IMG/VR virus record: IMGVR_UViG_3300020810_001156
Location: 186,001 to 250,000 of that record
Origin: a virus
Reading direction: 5' to 3' (one strand)
DNA length: 64,000 bases
Positions 42,845 to 51,303 of the stretch are shown here, piece by piece. Positions within the stretch are counted from its first letter, which is position 1. Each line of letters begins with the position of its first letter. The position numbers and the translations under genes are program-made. A model generated the notes under the pieces. The model made no database searches. It had not been told where the DNA came from and saw only the letters and a program-made list of their open reading frames with translations.

Positions 42845-42984
42845 TGAGTAAGCAAACAAAAGATTGGATGGAAAAGTTAGTTGAAAACTATCGGATTCCA
42901 ACTGAGGAAGAAACTCAGAAAAAAGTAGAACCTAAAAAGATGTTAAACGAATCTCAGCTTAAAAAGATTTTAAGTAAAGATTAA
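42844..42984 (+). CDS. Very small charged protein
   Basis: A 46-residue reading frame, ATG 42844 to TAA 42984: MSKQTKDWMEKLVENYRIPT followed by Lys/Glu-rich sequence and LNESQLKKILSKD. It overlaps the upstream stop by one base (TAATG). Function unknown. Confidence 0.55.
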   Translation: MSKQTKDWMEKLVENYRIPTEEETQKKVEPKKMLNESQLKKILSKD

Positions 42985-42989
42985 TAATG

Positions 42990-43021
42990 TTTGTTTAATT
43001 AAACATTTTTTCGTATATTTG
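42990..43021 (+). promoter_or_regulatory. Bacteroidetes-type promoter
   Basis: TTTG 42990-42993, exactly 20 bases, TATATTTG 43014-43021; an ATG at 43040 follows after 18 bases. GTTTAATTAAAC (42993-43004) in the spacer is a perfect palindrome. Confidence 0.85.
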
Positions 43022-43039
43022 TATTATTAATTAAACATT

Positions 43040-43195
43040 ATGAAAATTAAATCTGAATTACATAAGTTGCACGAAATAGAAAGAACTCTAAAGTTCGATA
43101 TTGAGGCAAGTTATGATGAAGTAAAATCAGATAAGTTATCTAAACATCACGATAATATATTAAGTTTAATCAAAGATTTAGAAGATGGGATATAA
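43040..43195 (+). CDS. Very small helical protein
   Basis: A 51-residue reading frame, ATG 43040 to TAA 43195, directly downstream of a strong promoter, which supports its reality. It is helical and charged (SELHKLHEIERTLKFDIEA, NILSLIKDLEDGI). It overlaps the next gene by 11 bases. Confidence 0.6.
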   Translation: MKIKSELHKLHEIERTLKFDIEASYDEVKSDKLSKHHDNILSLIKDLEDGI

Positions 43196-43673
43196 TCCGT
43201 TTAGATATTATACTCAGGGTAAATATAGAAAAAGACCTTTAAAATCATATTCACCATTATTACTAAAAATCAGAAATGGTGATTTCGAATACTCACCTTA
43301 CTTTTTAGAAGCAGATGATAATCATAAGTTGTACGATAAGATGTACAATGAATATATGAAAACTTCTCATCTTAAAAATATAAACGATAAGAAGCATGAA
43401 GCTCATCAAGTTGCTAAGATGAAAAGAATCAAAGCACATAAGTTGATGGAAGTCGGTATGGTAGAAGAACAAAGTAGATTATACCAACTTAGAAAAGAAC
43501 TAACTGCTGAGTTCGGAAAAGATTTGTGGGATAAAGCTCATGAAAGACAGAGAGGTAAAGGAACAACCGAAGATTTGTATTGGTGGTATAAGAAGCAAGT
43601 AGGAATGGGACAAACACCATCAGAGATGGCAATCACGTTAGGTAGAAAAACAACTAAAGGATTACAACCATGA
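43185..43673 (+). CDS. Unknown basic protein
   Basis: A 162-residue Lys/Tyr-rich helical protein (NPFRYYTQGKYRKRPLKSYS at the start, a long helix KHEAHQVAKMKRIKAHKLME, and a DLYWWYKKQVGMGQTPSE end). No family is recognised. It overlaps neighbours on both sides, forming a run of small genes from 43040 to 44509. Confidence 0.6.
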   Translation: MGYNPFRYYTQGKYRKRPLKSYSPLLLKIRNGDFEYSPYFLEADDNHKLYDKMYNEYMKTSHLKNINDKKHEAHQVAKMKRIKAHKLMEVGMVEEQSRLYQLRKELTAEFGKDLWDKAHERQRGKGTTEDLYWWYKKQVGMGQTPSEMAITLGRKTTKGLQP

Positions 43674-43855
43674 TAGAATCATATATGAAAGTAGTTAGAA
43701 CCATTCAAAGTGCTCATTATCAACATATGACCAATGGTTCAGTAATTAATCTAATAAATAATTTTGGTAATATGTATAATAAGGATAGGCATTATAGTGA
43801 TTTAATGCGTATCTATAACGAAAAGTTAAATCAATTAGAAACAACTAAGAGTTAA
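43670..43855 (+). CDS. Unknown 61-residue protein
   Basis: Short mixed-charge helical protein (MIESYMKVVRTIQSAHYQHM, NLINNFGNMYNKDRHYSDL). It overlaps the previous stop by four bases. Function unknown. Confidence 0.55.
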   Translation: MIESYMKVVRTIQSAHYQHMTNGSVINLINNFGNMYNKDRHYSDLMRIYNEKLNQLETTKS

Positions 43856-43860
43856 TAAAA

Positions 43861-44136
43861 ATGGAAATTGTAAAGAGTAGATATGGTTTAGATAGAACCA
43901 TTGAGAAAATCGGTTCAGACCGATTAAGAGTTATGGGGGAATCACAGTTCTCAAGACAAGCTCAAAATGATGAAGGTAAAATTACAATGTTTGACTTTGA
44001 AGGAGGTCCTTGTTTATCTGTTGGTGGAGATATTCACTACCAAAAGATGAAATGGAAAATCAAATCAATCACACCCGAAGTAAGTCCACATGAGGGATTA
44101 GGTAGTTGTATCCTTTCAGTAGTACCAAACTATTAA
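43861..44136 (+). CDS. Unknown 91-residue protein
   Basis: A small, predicted beta-rich protein (RTIEKIGSDRLRVMGESQF, ITMFDFEGGPCLSVGGDI, KMKWKIKSITPE). No motif is recognised. Its stop overlaps the next ATG by one base (TAATG). Confidence 0.6.
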   Translation: MEIVKSRYGLDRTIEKIGSDRLRVMGESQFSRQAQNDEGKITMFDFEGGPCLSVGGDIHYQKMKWKIKSITPEVSPHEGLGSCILSVVPNY

Positions 44137-44345
44137 TGAACAACATATTCAATTATATTACAGATAATGATGATAGTATCATCAAAGACCCATTAATTAC
44201 AAAGGAAATATTATCACAACTTACTCCTGCTCAGAATAGATTTTTGAATAAAGGTAAAATGTTATTTAATCCTATTAATGGTGATATGATTGTACCAATG
44301 ATGACTCAAAACGGAATAGCAAAAATCATAGTAAATATATTCTAA
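44136..44345 (+). CDS. Unknown 69-residue protein
   Basis: Read from the ATG at 44136, which overlaps the upstream stop; an in-frame start at 44106 is deep inside the neighbour. The sequence (YITDNDDSIIKDPLITKEIL, FNPINGDMIVPMMTQNG) shows no known domain. Its stop overlaps the next ATG. Confidence 0.55.
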   Translation: MNNIFNYITDNDDSIIKDPLITKEILSQLTPAQNRFLNKGKMLFNPINGDMIVPMMTQNGIAKIIVNIF

Positions 44346-44509
44346 TGGTTAATAAAAAAGAAGTATTCGTATATTTCAACGAAGAGTGGAACGAGCACCC
44401 CACCGATGGAGATGACGGGGATGAAGATTTTATAGATGGTGTGGATACATATTATCCACCAAAAGAAGATTTAACTTATTACGATGATTACGAAGATTAT
44501 GGTTGTTAA
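44345..44509 (+). CDS. Very small, strongly acidic protein
   Basis: A 54-residue reading frame, ATG 44345 to TAA 44509, overlapping the upstream stop by one base. It is rich in Asp/Glu/Tyr (HPTDGDDGDEDFIDGVD, LTYYDDYEDYG). Such acidic small phage proteins can act as DNA mimics or inhibitors, but nothing in the sequence proves it. Confidence 0.55.
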   Translation: MVNKKEVFVYFNEEWNEHPTDGDDGDEDFIDGVDTYYPPKEDLTYYDDYEDYGC

Positions 44510-44560
44510 CCCCATTACCTCCTTTTGGTGGGGTGGGAGTCGTTGACCTAATTTTTTTTG
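44509..44560 (+). terminator. Possible terminator after the small-gene run
   Basis: ACCCCA (44509-44514) can pair with TGGGGT (44529-44534) across a 14-base loop; a run of eight Ts follows at 44552-44559, some 17 bases after the stem. Weak by shape. Confidence 0.4.
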
Positions 44561-44575
44561 ATAGTAAATTTTCGT

Positions 44576-44585
44576 TATATTTATA
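44576..44585 (+). promoter_or_regulatory. Candidate late promoter motif
   Basis: Exact TATATTTATA, 15 bases before the ATG at 44601. Confidence 0.45.
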
Positions 44586-44600
44586 CATATAAATTAATAT

Positions 44601-44795
44601 ATGAAGATTGATTACATCATATACTCAGTTCAACATTCGATAGGTATCCAGCCCAAATGGGAAACCGAGCTTATCGAATCGGATACTCACTTAAAAACCT
44701 ATAAAGGGTGGATGAGTAAAGAAAGGGTATGTAAGAAAAAATGTGATGAGTTATATCACAATCGATTAAACTTTCTAAAGGGATGGCTAAGATAA
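44601..44795 (+). CDS. Unknown 64-residue protein
   Basis: A small, Lys/Trp-rich protein (MKIDYIIYSVQHSIGIQPKW, RVCKKKCDELYHNRLNFLKG) with a CKKKC cysteine pair. It follows a TATATTTATA motif. Function unknown. Confidence 0.55.
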   Translation: MKIDYIIYSVQHSIGIQPKWETELIESDTHLKTYKGWMSKERVCKKKCDELYHNRLNFLKGWLR

Positions 44796-44869
44796 AGAAG
44801 TTCATCCTTCGTATGGGAGAGGAAATGTGGAAGAGTATTGAAATGGGATTTTATCCCTTTTGGTTTTAA
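44783..44869 (+). CDS. Possible 28-residue peptide
   Basis: ATG 44783 to TAA 44869: MAKIKKFILRMGEEMWKSIE and an aromatic end. It overlaps the upstream gene by 13 bases and ends two bases before the next ATG, which fits the local gene packing, but it is too short to be certain. Confidence 0.3.
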   Translation: MAKIKKFILRMGEEMWKSIEMGFYPFWF

Positions 44870-44870
44870 T

Positions 44871-45047
44871 ATGGGGCACTTAAAAGAAAATAATATTACT
44901 TATTGGAAACATTGGGCCTTTGCGATGAAACTTTCCCTCGCTCTTTTTATACACGGATGGTTTCCTAACATCCTCACCGATTACGCATCCAAAGAGATGG
45001 AAAAATCAAAAGGAAAAAAGGATATCAACATTACGGATTATTTTTAA
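44871..45047 (+). CDS. DUF6356-like small protein
   Basis: A 58-residue protein from the ATG at 44871 (an upstream in-frame start at 44838 overlaps the possible short peptide). The pattern HLKENNITYWKHWAFAMKLS followed by LFIHGWFPNILTDYASKEM resembles the DUF6356 family, small proteins with one hydrophobic helix and a conserved HG-FP motif. Function unknown. Confidence 0.6.
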   Translation: MGHLKENNITYWKHWAFAMKLSLALFIHGWFPNILTDYASKEMEKSKGKKDINITDYF

Positions 45048-45050
45048 CAA

Positions 45051-45674
45051 ATGGAAAACAAAATGAAAAAATACTTAAATTTATTACTACTTATCATCCT
45101 ATTTGGATGTACTGCTGAAGCGCAGGAAATCACTCCATCTCAAGACCTGAGAGAAGAGGTAATTGTGGAAACTCCTATCTTTAAAGTGTGGTACTCTGAA
45201 GTGAAGGAACAACCCACAAAAGTGACCTATACGGTCTTATGTCCTACACCCGGTGTGAGTAGAGATGGATTAGATTTTTATACGGAATCGGATTATCATA
45301 CTTCGGATGATGATGATTATTATTCTAATCCTTGGGATAAGGGACATATGGCACCTGCTGCGGCATTTAATTGTAGTAGGGATATGTTGAAACAAACATT
45401 TACTTATCTAAATTCTGCTCTACAATATGAATCTCTAAATAGAGGAGTTTGGAATAAGTTAGAGGAATTTGAAAGAAATCTTGCTAACTTTTATGAAGTT
45501 AATGTAGAGATACAAATTAACTTTGTAGAGAATCCACCTAAAGTAAGTGGTGGAGCTTCAATACCCGAATCGTTTTTAAAGATAATTAGATGGGGAGATA
45601 AAGAAGAGAGATTTTTATTTCCTAATCAAAATACTTCGGGAACGGATTGGACTGATTATATAGTAATAGATTAG
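45051..45674 (+). CDS. Secreted DNA/RNA non-specific endonuclease
   Basis: A 207-residue NUC1-type beta-beta-alpha-metal nuclease. The N-terminus (KKYLNLLLLIILFGCTAEAQ) is a signal peptide with a possible lipobox ending at Cys. The active site is DKGHMAPAAAF (about 97-107; His acts as base), followed by LNSALQYESLNRGVWNKLE with the metal-binding Asn and the Glu. A start at 45063 is also possible. Export by the infected host could supply nucleotides or degrade competing DNA; the reason for export is unknown. Confidence 0.85.
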   Translation: MENKMKKYLNLLLLIILFGCTAEAQEITPSQDLREEVIVETPIFKVWYSEVKEQPTKVTYTVLCPTPGVSRDGLDFYTESDYHTSDDDDYYSNPWDKGHMAPAAAFNCSRDMLKQTFTYLNSALQYESLNRGVWNKLEEFERNLANFYEVNVEIQINFVENPPKVSGGASIPESFLKIIRWGDKEERFLFPNQNTSGTDWTDYIVID

Positions 45675-45693
45675 AAAAAATTAAATAAAGGTT

Positions 45694-47034
45694 ATGATAA
45701 CACCCTTTTCGGTATTAGATACTCGAACAAAGGAATGGAAGAAAAAGAAAGAAGAGTGGATTGCTACCTACGGAATTCAATCTGAGTTAGGTAGGGAGGA
45801 TACCCAATCGAAAACCCAATTTTGGGATTCTCCAACTAACGTTTCTATTTTTGACCCGGTTCTTTGTGAAGTAATGTACGATTGGTTCGTACCGAAGGGT
45901 GGAAAAATCCTAGACCCATTTGCTGGTGGAAGTGTAAGAGGAATCGTAGCTGAAGAAATGGGGTACAAATATGTAGGTATCGACCTTTCTAAAAAACAAA
46001 TCCTTGCAAATCAAAAACAAAGTTCAAAACCCTTTTGGATTGATGGAGATGCTGATAAAGTTCTCTTTAATTTAGAAGGTGGATTCGATTTTGTATTTAC
46101 CTGCCCTCCTTATTATGATTTAGAAGTGTATTCGGATTCTCCTTATGATTTATCGAATATGAAAGAAAAACAATTTGATGATAAATTGGATTCTATCATT
46201 TATAAATCTGCTCTGAAGTTGAAAGAGAACCGATTTTTTGGGATTGTGGTAAGTGAGGTGAGAAATCCTTCAACGACTGGGAATTATTCCATAGGTAATT
46301 ATAGAGGATTGGTTTGGAAAACAATAAAGATGTGTGAATCACACGGATTGAAGTTCTATAATGATATGATATTATTCAATTCCCAACATCAGGCATCTCG
46401 AGTAGGTAAAACTTACTTTGAAAGAAATAGAAAAATACCATCAGTACATCAAAATGTATTGATATTTGTTAAGGGGAATCCCGATATTGCTACCGAAGAA
46501 ATCAAAGGTGGTGAGTTTGAATGTCAAGTAAAGGGTACAAAATACTTGACTTTCAGACACGCTGCTATTTCAATCGACCCAAACAAATTAGTTGCTTCTG
46601 AAGTTAAAAGAAGATGTGTAAGTAGAAAATCAAAATATAAAGATTGGCAGATAATTGGTGAGGAGACTCGACCAGAGATAAAATATGTTATAGGAGATAT
46701 TCCATTTGAATCACCTTTACAAGTTTTGGAAGTTATTCCTGAATTAACTGAATCACAATGTAGAAATTACTTTGAATCAAACTCTAAGAAGTTTCAACAT
46801 TGGAAAAGAGTGAATCCATCGGATTGGAATATATCTTATAAACAAATGGAGGATTTATGGAATTTATCTGATAAAGCAGGTGGAATAAGTATTTACTCCG
46901 AAACCATTCAATGTGGTGATAAAAAATTCATTTCAGTTAACGAAGCTGCAAAGGAATTTGGAATAAGTGGAGAACGAGTTAGACAAAAGTTAAGGTCTGA
47001 TAATTATAAAGACTGGAAATATTTGGATAATTAA
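45694..47034 (+). CDS. DNA methyltransferase with C-terminal NUMOD-like modules
   Basis: A 446-residue protein. The N-terminal methyltransferase has DPFAGGSVRG (74-83, SAM-binding motif I) and CPPYYD (137-142, catalytic motif IV), typical of N6-adenine/N4-cytosine enzymes. The C-terminal half carries three repeats, about 303-320, 355-372 and 428-443 (EVKRRCVSRKSKYKDWQII, CRNYFESNSKKFQHWKRV, VRQKLRSDNYKDWKYL), resembling the DNA-binding modules of homing endonucleases, plus an HTH (ISVNEAAKEFGISGERV). It may protect phage DNA from restriction. Confidence 0.82.
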   Translation: MITPFSVLDTRTKEWKKKKEEWIATYGIQSELGREDTQSKTQFWDSPTNVSIFDPVLCEVMYDWFVPKGGKILDPFAGGSVRGIVAEEMGYKYVGIDLSKKQILANQKQSSKPFWIDGDADKVLFNLEGGFDFVFTCPPYYDLEVYSDSPYDLSNMKEKQFDDKLDSIIYKSALKLKENRFFGIVVSEVRNPSTTGNYSIGNYRGLVWKTIKMCESHGLKFYNDMILFNSQHQASRVGKTYFERNRKIPSVHQNVLIFVKGNPDIATEEIKGGEFECQVKGTKYLTFRHAAISIDPNKLVASEVKRRCVSRKSKYKDWQIIGEETRPEIKYVIGDIPFESPLQVLEVIPELTESQCRNYFESNSKKFQHWKRVNPSDWNISYKQMEDLWNLSDKAGGISIYSETIQCGDKKFISVNEAAKEFGISGERVRQKLRSDNYKDWKYLDN

Positions 47035-47053
47035 AATAAATTTCGTATATTTG
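47022..47053 (+). promoter_or_regulatory. Bacteroidetes-type promoter before the TonB receptor
   Basis: TTTG 47022-47025, exactly 20 bases, TATATTTG 47046-47053, 18 bases before the ATG at 47072. The -33 box lies within the last codons of the methyltransferase. Confidence 0.88.
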
Positions 47054-47071
47054 TAAAATTAAACTAAAAAA

Positions 47072-49048
47072 ATGAAAAAAATATTGGTAATTATGTTGAG
47101 TATGGTGAGTATTTCCCTATCTGCTCAACAAAGTGATACGACTATCGTATTAGATGATGTAGTAATAACTGCTACTAGAAGTGAGATAAGTTTGGAAGAT
47201 TCACCCGTACCAACGGAAGTGATTGGAAAGAAAGAGATTGAAGAACTAAATTTAATTACGATGCAAGACCTCCTTAATTTAAAAGGATTTGTTGCACCGA
47301 TGAAAAGTGGAGGTTTCCAATTAAGAGGATTATCTTCCGAATATGTTTTAGTAATGATTGATGGAGTTCCAATCGCAGGTAGAGAAAGTGGTGCATTAGA
47401 TATCTCGAATATCAACCTTGCAAATGTGGAAAGAGTTGAAATTGTAAAAGGTTCAATGTCTGCACTTTGGGGTAACCATGCAATTGGTGGTGTAATCAAC
47501 ATCATTACAAAGAAGAGTGGAGAACCATCTATAATGTTGAATACACAATATGGAACAAACAACACATCATTAGTTGGATTAACTTCAACAGTGGGTAAAG
47601 ATAAATTTAAGAACATATCTAAGATTACATTAGGAAGTTCAGATGGTTTTGATATCGACCCATTAACTTATGGTCAAAATCAATTACCATTTAAGTTGTT
47701 GAATATTACCAATAGAACTACTTACGATGATGGAACGAACCAATACTCATTAGGATTAACTCACTTAGGAAAAACATCCGAAGGTGAAACTGTAACTGAA
47801 ACAAATACTCAGGGGCAATTAGTACCAGTTGATGAGGTAAACGAATCCCAAAACTTTATTGTTGATTTGAACTACAAAAGAAGTTTTGGTAAATATGTGA
47901 GTGAGATTAAAGTATCTAATTCAAACTTCAGTAACTCAAACAAATCTTCTTTTGAATATTTCGGACAACAAGTAGTTCAGTTAGATGAGAGTGACCAAAA
48001 CATTTTCCAACCTGAGATGATTAACAATTACAATTGGAATTCTAAAAACTCAACTACATTTGGATTTGGTTATAGAGGACACGATTACGATACTGAAAGA
48101 TATGGTGGTGATAAATCTCTAAACTCTTACTTTGGATATGTTCAACATTATCTAAACTTAGATAAACTAAATTTAGTAGTTGGTGGTAGATACGATAACT
48201 ATTCAGATTTTGGAAACAACTTCTCACCAAAAGTATCTGCAACTTATGATTTGGGGAAATTCAAATTGAGTTCATCGGTTGGTTATGGATTCAGAGTACC
48301 TGATTTTAGAACCTTATACATTAACTATGGTGGATTCTCATCTGGGTATTGGGTATTAGGTTCGTATAACATTGAAGAACAAATCAATTTTTATTCTCAA
48401 CAAAATCTAATTGCATTTGTATCTTATGGATTAGAAGATATTACTCAACTAAGTCCTGAAACTTCTATCTCATATGATTTTGGTGTATCGTATAAATTAA
48501 ATGAGAGTAGTAAAGTAGGATTAAACTTATTTAGAACCAATACAACTGATTTGATTGAATCAGTTCTTGCTGGAATGTTTGTAAACCAAACTTTACTTTT
48601 TGGATACACAAATATCTCAGAAGCAACATTTACAGGTTTAGAGTTTGAAACTTTGATTCAAAAAGATAGATTTAGATTTGATGGTTCTTATCAGTATTTA
48701 GAAACTGAAGCAAATAAAGCAGATGGAACTGAATTCTTTTTGGGTGAAAGACCTAAACATTTAGTTAACCTTGCAACTACTTATACATTGAAGAATGGTT
48801 TATCATTAACTTTAAATGGAGTTCATAAATCAGAGTACTTCTTTAGAGATGTTGATAGAAGTGGAACTCAGGACGCAAATGAGTTTGTACCTTCTCACAC
48901 ATTGTTGAATACTTTGATAAGTTCTCCTGTTGTTAAGAATATGACAGTTGGTGTTGGTGTTAACAATATTTTAGATTTTACTAATGTAGAGTATCTAAAA
49001 CAACAAAATGGTAGAACCATTTTTGGAAAAGTAACTTATAAATTTTAA
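47072..49048 (+). CDS. TonB-dependent outer-membrane receptor
   Basis: A 658-residue receptor. It has a signal peptide (ILVIMLSMVSISLSAQ), a TonB-box-like DDVVITAT (28-35), a plug domain (about 40-165: PVPTEVIGKKEIEELNLI, MQDLLNL, GFQLRGLSSEYVLVMIDG, VERVEIVKGSMSALWGNHAI) and a 22-strand-type barrel ending in aromatic Phe (FGKVTYKF). Length fits the BtuB/siderophore group without the CarboxypepD plug extension of SusC proteins. It would take up a scarce substrate, possibly a metal chelate; the ligand is not visible. A complete receptor in a phage replicative genome is highly unusual. Confidence 0.93.
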   Translation: MKKILVIMLSMVSISLSAQQSDTTIVLDDVVITATRSEISLEDSPVPTEVIGKKEIEELNLITMQDLLNLKGFVAPMKSGGFQLRGLSSEYVLVMIDGVPIAGRESGALDISNINLANVERVEIVKGSMSALWGNHAIGGVINIITKKSGEPSIMLNTQYGTNNTSLVGLTSTVGKDKFKNISKITLGSSDGFDIDPLTYGQNQLPFKLLNITNRTTYDDGTNQYSLGLTHLGKTSEGETVTETNTQGQLVPVDEVNESQNFIVDLNYKRSFGKYVSEIKVSNSNFSNSNKSSFEYFGQQVVQLDESDQNIFQPEMINNYNWNSKNSTTFGFGYRGHDYDTERYGGDKSLNSYFGYVQHYLNLDKLNLVVGGRYDNYSDFGNNFSPKVSATYDLGKFKLSSSVGYGFRVPDFRTLYINYGGFSSGYWVLGSYNIEEQINFYSQQNLIAFVSYGLEDITQLSPETSISYDFGVSYKLNESSKVGLNLFRTNTTDLIESVLAGMFVNQTLLFGYTNISEATFTGLEFETLIQKDRFRFDGSYQYLETEANKADGTEFFLGERPKHLVNLATTYTLKNGLSLTLNGVHKSEYFFRDVDRSGTQDANEFVPSHTLLNTLISSPVVKNMTVGVGVNNILDFTNVEYLKQQNGRTIFGKVTYKF

Positions 49049-49055
49049 AAACTAT

Positions 49056-50222
49056 ATGAAAAAGATGATTTTATGTGGATTGATGTTGCTGATGGGTACA
49101 TCATCTTTTGCTTCTCACCTATTGGGTGGGTACATTCAAACAACTCAAAGGAATTCAAGTGATACTGTTGATGTGGTAGTAACTTTATTTACTGACCCTC
49201 AAGGAATTGGTAATCCAACTTCTATTTCTTTAGCGGAATGGAAATTGGTAAATGGTTTTTATCAAACCAATGGTAACTTTACACTTTCTCAACAACTAAC
49301 TGGAAGTTGGCAAGGTGTAAATGTGTATGTGTATAGTGGTATTAGAATATTAAGTAGTGGTGATTATCGTTTCATCTACACCAATTGTTGTAGAGGAATG
49401 TTGAGTAACGCATCATCTGCAATGAATAGTAACTTTACTATTGCAATGGATTACAAAAAATCACTTCTACCAAACTCAGCACCTATCATTCTCAACCCAC
49501 TTCCAATCAATTGGGTAAATGGTGATACTGCACAATCAATTCTATTTGCGGTAGATGTAGATGGTGATTCGGTAATGGTTGAAAAGGATGATGCTATTAA
49601 CCAACACTCAAACAATACATTTGTACCACTTTCACCATTTACTCAATTAGGTAGTTATGGTAGTTATTATGTGGATGTAAATGGAACAATTGAATGGGCT
49701 CCAAATACCAATGGAACATTTGGTACTGGATATAAAGTAAGTGAAATCAGAAATGGACAAGTTATTGGAGTGAATAGAATTCAACAAGTCTATATGGTTC
49801 AACCTGGTTCAACACCAAATGTACCAAACTTAAACCCAATGATTACAGCCGATTTGGTAAATGGTGATTCACTTCAATATACCACATCCATTTCAAACGC
49901 AACTTCAACTGAGTTGATTATTCCAAATGTAGATGTAACTCAAACTTCAGATTCAACTTGGACTTTGAATAATCTTCAAATGGGAACATACAATGGAGTA
50001 TTGAGAGCTAGTAGTAACTCATCAAATATGGATTATTACATTACTTTAGTGGTAACATCTACAATCGGAATCGAAGAGAATGTTTCAGATATGGATACTT
50101 CTTACGAAGTTTACGATTGGACTGGAAAATACATTGGTAAAGATGTAAATTGGGAGCAATTAAATGGTTTGTATATAATTAAACATAGTAACGGAACAAT
50201 AGAAAAAATCTACAATATATGA
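49056..50222 (+). CDS. Secreted protein with type IX-like C-terminus
   Basis: A 388-residue exported protein with a signal peptide (KKMILCGLMLLMGTSSFAS). The body begins HLLGGYIQTT and contains YRFIYTNCCRGMLSN, similar to secreted Bacteroidetes beta-sandwich proteins with PKD-like folds. The last about 50 residues (VYDWTGKYIGKD, LNGLYIIKHSNGTIEKIY) resemble the type A sorting domain of type IX secretion cargo. It starts eight bases after the receptor stop, so the two are made together; it could be a surface lipoprotein-like partner of the receptor. Confidence 0.75.
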   Translation: MKKMILCGLMLLMGTSSFASHLLGGYIQTTQRNSSDTVDVVVTLFTDPQGIGNPTSISLAEWKLVNGFYQTNGNFTLSQQLTGSWQGVNVYVYSGIRILSSGDYRFIYTNCCRGMLSNASSAMNSNFTIAMDYKKSLLPNSAPIILNPLPINWVNGDTAQSILFAVDVDGDSVMVEKDDAINQHSNNTFVPLSPFTQLGSYGSYYVDVNGTIEWAPNTNGTFGTGYKVSEIRNGQVIGVNRIQQVYMVQPGSTPNVPNLNPMITADLVNGDSLQYTTSISNATSTELIIPNVDVTQTSDSTWTLNNLQMGTYNGVLRASSNSSNMDYYITLVVTSTIGIEENVSDMDTSYEVYDWTGKYIGKDVNWEQLNGLYIIKHSNGTIEKIYNI

Positions 50223-51076
50223 AGATATTAGTAACTGGCGGGAACGGCTTTATCGGTTCAAATCTAATTAAGAAACTATTATCTGAAGGACACGAAGTGG
50301 TATCTTTGGATGATTTATCAACTGGGTTAAAAGAGTACGAAGTTGAAGGATGTAATTATGTTTATGGAGATATTGAAAATCTTCTGTATTGGAAAGGTGA
50401 ATCTTTTGATTTATGTTATCATCTCGCTGCGTTAGCTAGAATCGTTCCATCATTTGAGGACCCGATGGAAACCTTTAGAGTAGACACTCAAGGTGTAATG
50501 GTAGTTGCTGAATGGGCTAGACAAAATAATGTAAAGGTTGTATATAGTGGTTCATCATCTCGTTGGTGTAATCCCGAAACTTCACCATATGCAACTTGTA
50601 AAAAATTAGGTGAAGATATTCTCAAAATGTATCGAACTGCTTATGGATGTGATTTTGAAATCGCAAGATTCTATAATGTATATGGACCAAATGAATTGGT
50701 TGATGGACAGTGGGCAGCTGTGATTGGTATTTGGAGAAAACAAATCGAAGAAGGTAAACCAATCACAATTATATCAGATGGAGAACAAAGAAGAGATTTT
50801 ACTCATGTAGATGATATTTGTGATGCTCTATATAAGATTGGTACAAGTGATAAAAAGCATGAAGATGCTTGGGAATTGGGTACAGGTATGAATTACTCAA
50901 TTAATGAAGTATTTGATTTCTTCCAAGAATCATTTGGTGATTTGGAAAAAGTACATCTGCCTGATGTACCAGGAAATTATAGACAAACTCTTAGAGAGAA
51001 TGATGATACTTTGGAGAGATTGGAATGGGCACCCAAAGATAGTTTAAGAGATTATATTTTATCTCTTAACAAGTAA
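50219..51076 (+). CDS. NAD-dependent epimerase/dehydratase (extended SDR)
   Basis: A 285-residue GalE-like SDR: ILVTGGNGFIGSNLI (3-17, NAD-binding), LAALARIVPS, SGSSSRWCNP and the catalytic SPYATCKKLGED (Tyr-x3-Lys, about 120-131). The chain ends in DSLRDYILSLNK as in sugar-nucleotide epimerases. The substrate is unknown. It overlaps the secreted-protein gene by four bases, so it shares that operon. Confidence 0.9.
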   Translation: MKILVTGGNGFIGSNLIKKLLSEGHEVVSLDDLSTGLKEYEVEGCNYVYGDIENLLYWKGESFDLCYHLAALARIVPSFEDPMETFRVDTQGVMVVAEWARQNNVKVVYSGSSSRWCNPETSPYATCKKLGEDILKMYRTAYGCDFEIARFYNVYGPNELVDGQWAAVIGIWRKQIEEGKPITIISDGEQRRDFTHVDDICDALYKIGTSDKKHEDAWELGTGMNYSINEVFDFFQESFGDLEKVHLPDVPGNYRQTLRENDDTLERLEWAPKDSLRDYILSLNK

Positions 51077-51108
51077 AAAGAGGTTTAACGAATAAAATAT
51101 TATCGGTT

Positions 51109-51303
51109 ATGAAATATGGTATATTGTTTATCATTGTTATTTTATTTTCTGGTTTTTCACAAACTGAAAGTGAGTGGGAAAAGAAATACAACTCGGTGAA
51201 GGAAGAAAGAGATATGTACAAAAAGACATCAGAGATGTTGTTGAAAAATTGGAAAGAGTGTGAAGAAAAAGTAACAAAGATTATTAGTGAGCAAGTTAAT
51301 TAA
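51109..51303 (+). CDS. Small exported coiled-coil protein
   Basis: A 64-residue protein: a hydrophobic N-terminal helix (YGILFIIVILFSGFS) that looks like a signal peptide or anchor, then a charged coiled coil (EWEKKYNSVKEERDMYKKTS). It resembles an outer spanin in size but has no lipobox. It overlaps the next gene by 17 bases. Confidence 0.5.
   Translation: MKYGILFIIVILFSGFSQTESEWEKKYNSVKEERDMYKKTSEMLLKNWKECEEKVTKIISEQVN

Noticed and set aside
44338-44375. Promoter in TATTCGTATATTTC near 44357
   Set aside because: It ends in C rather than G, has no TTTG 20 bases upstream and lies within a small reading frame.
47072-50222. Host chromosome segment joined to phage DNA
   Set aside because: The flanking genes overlap and follow the same strand, packing and promoter style as the rest of the phage, and no boundary is visible. 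Assembly coverage should still be checked.
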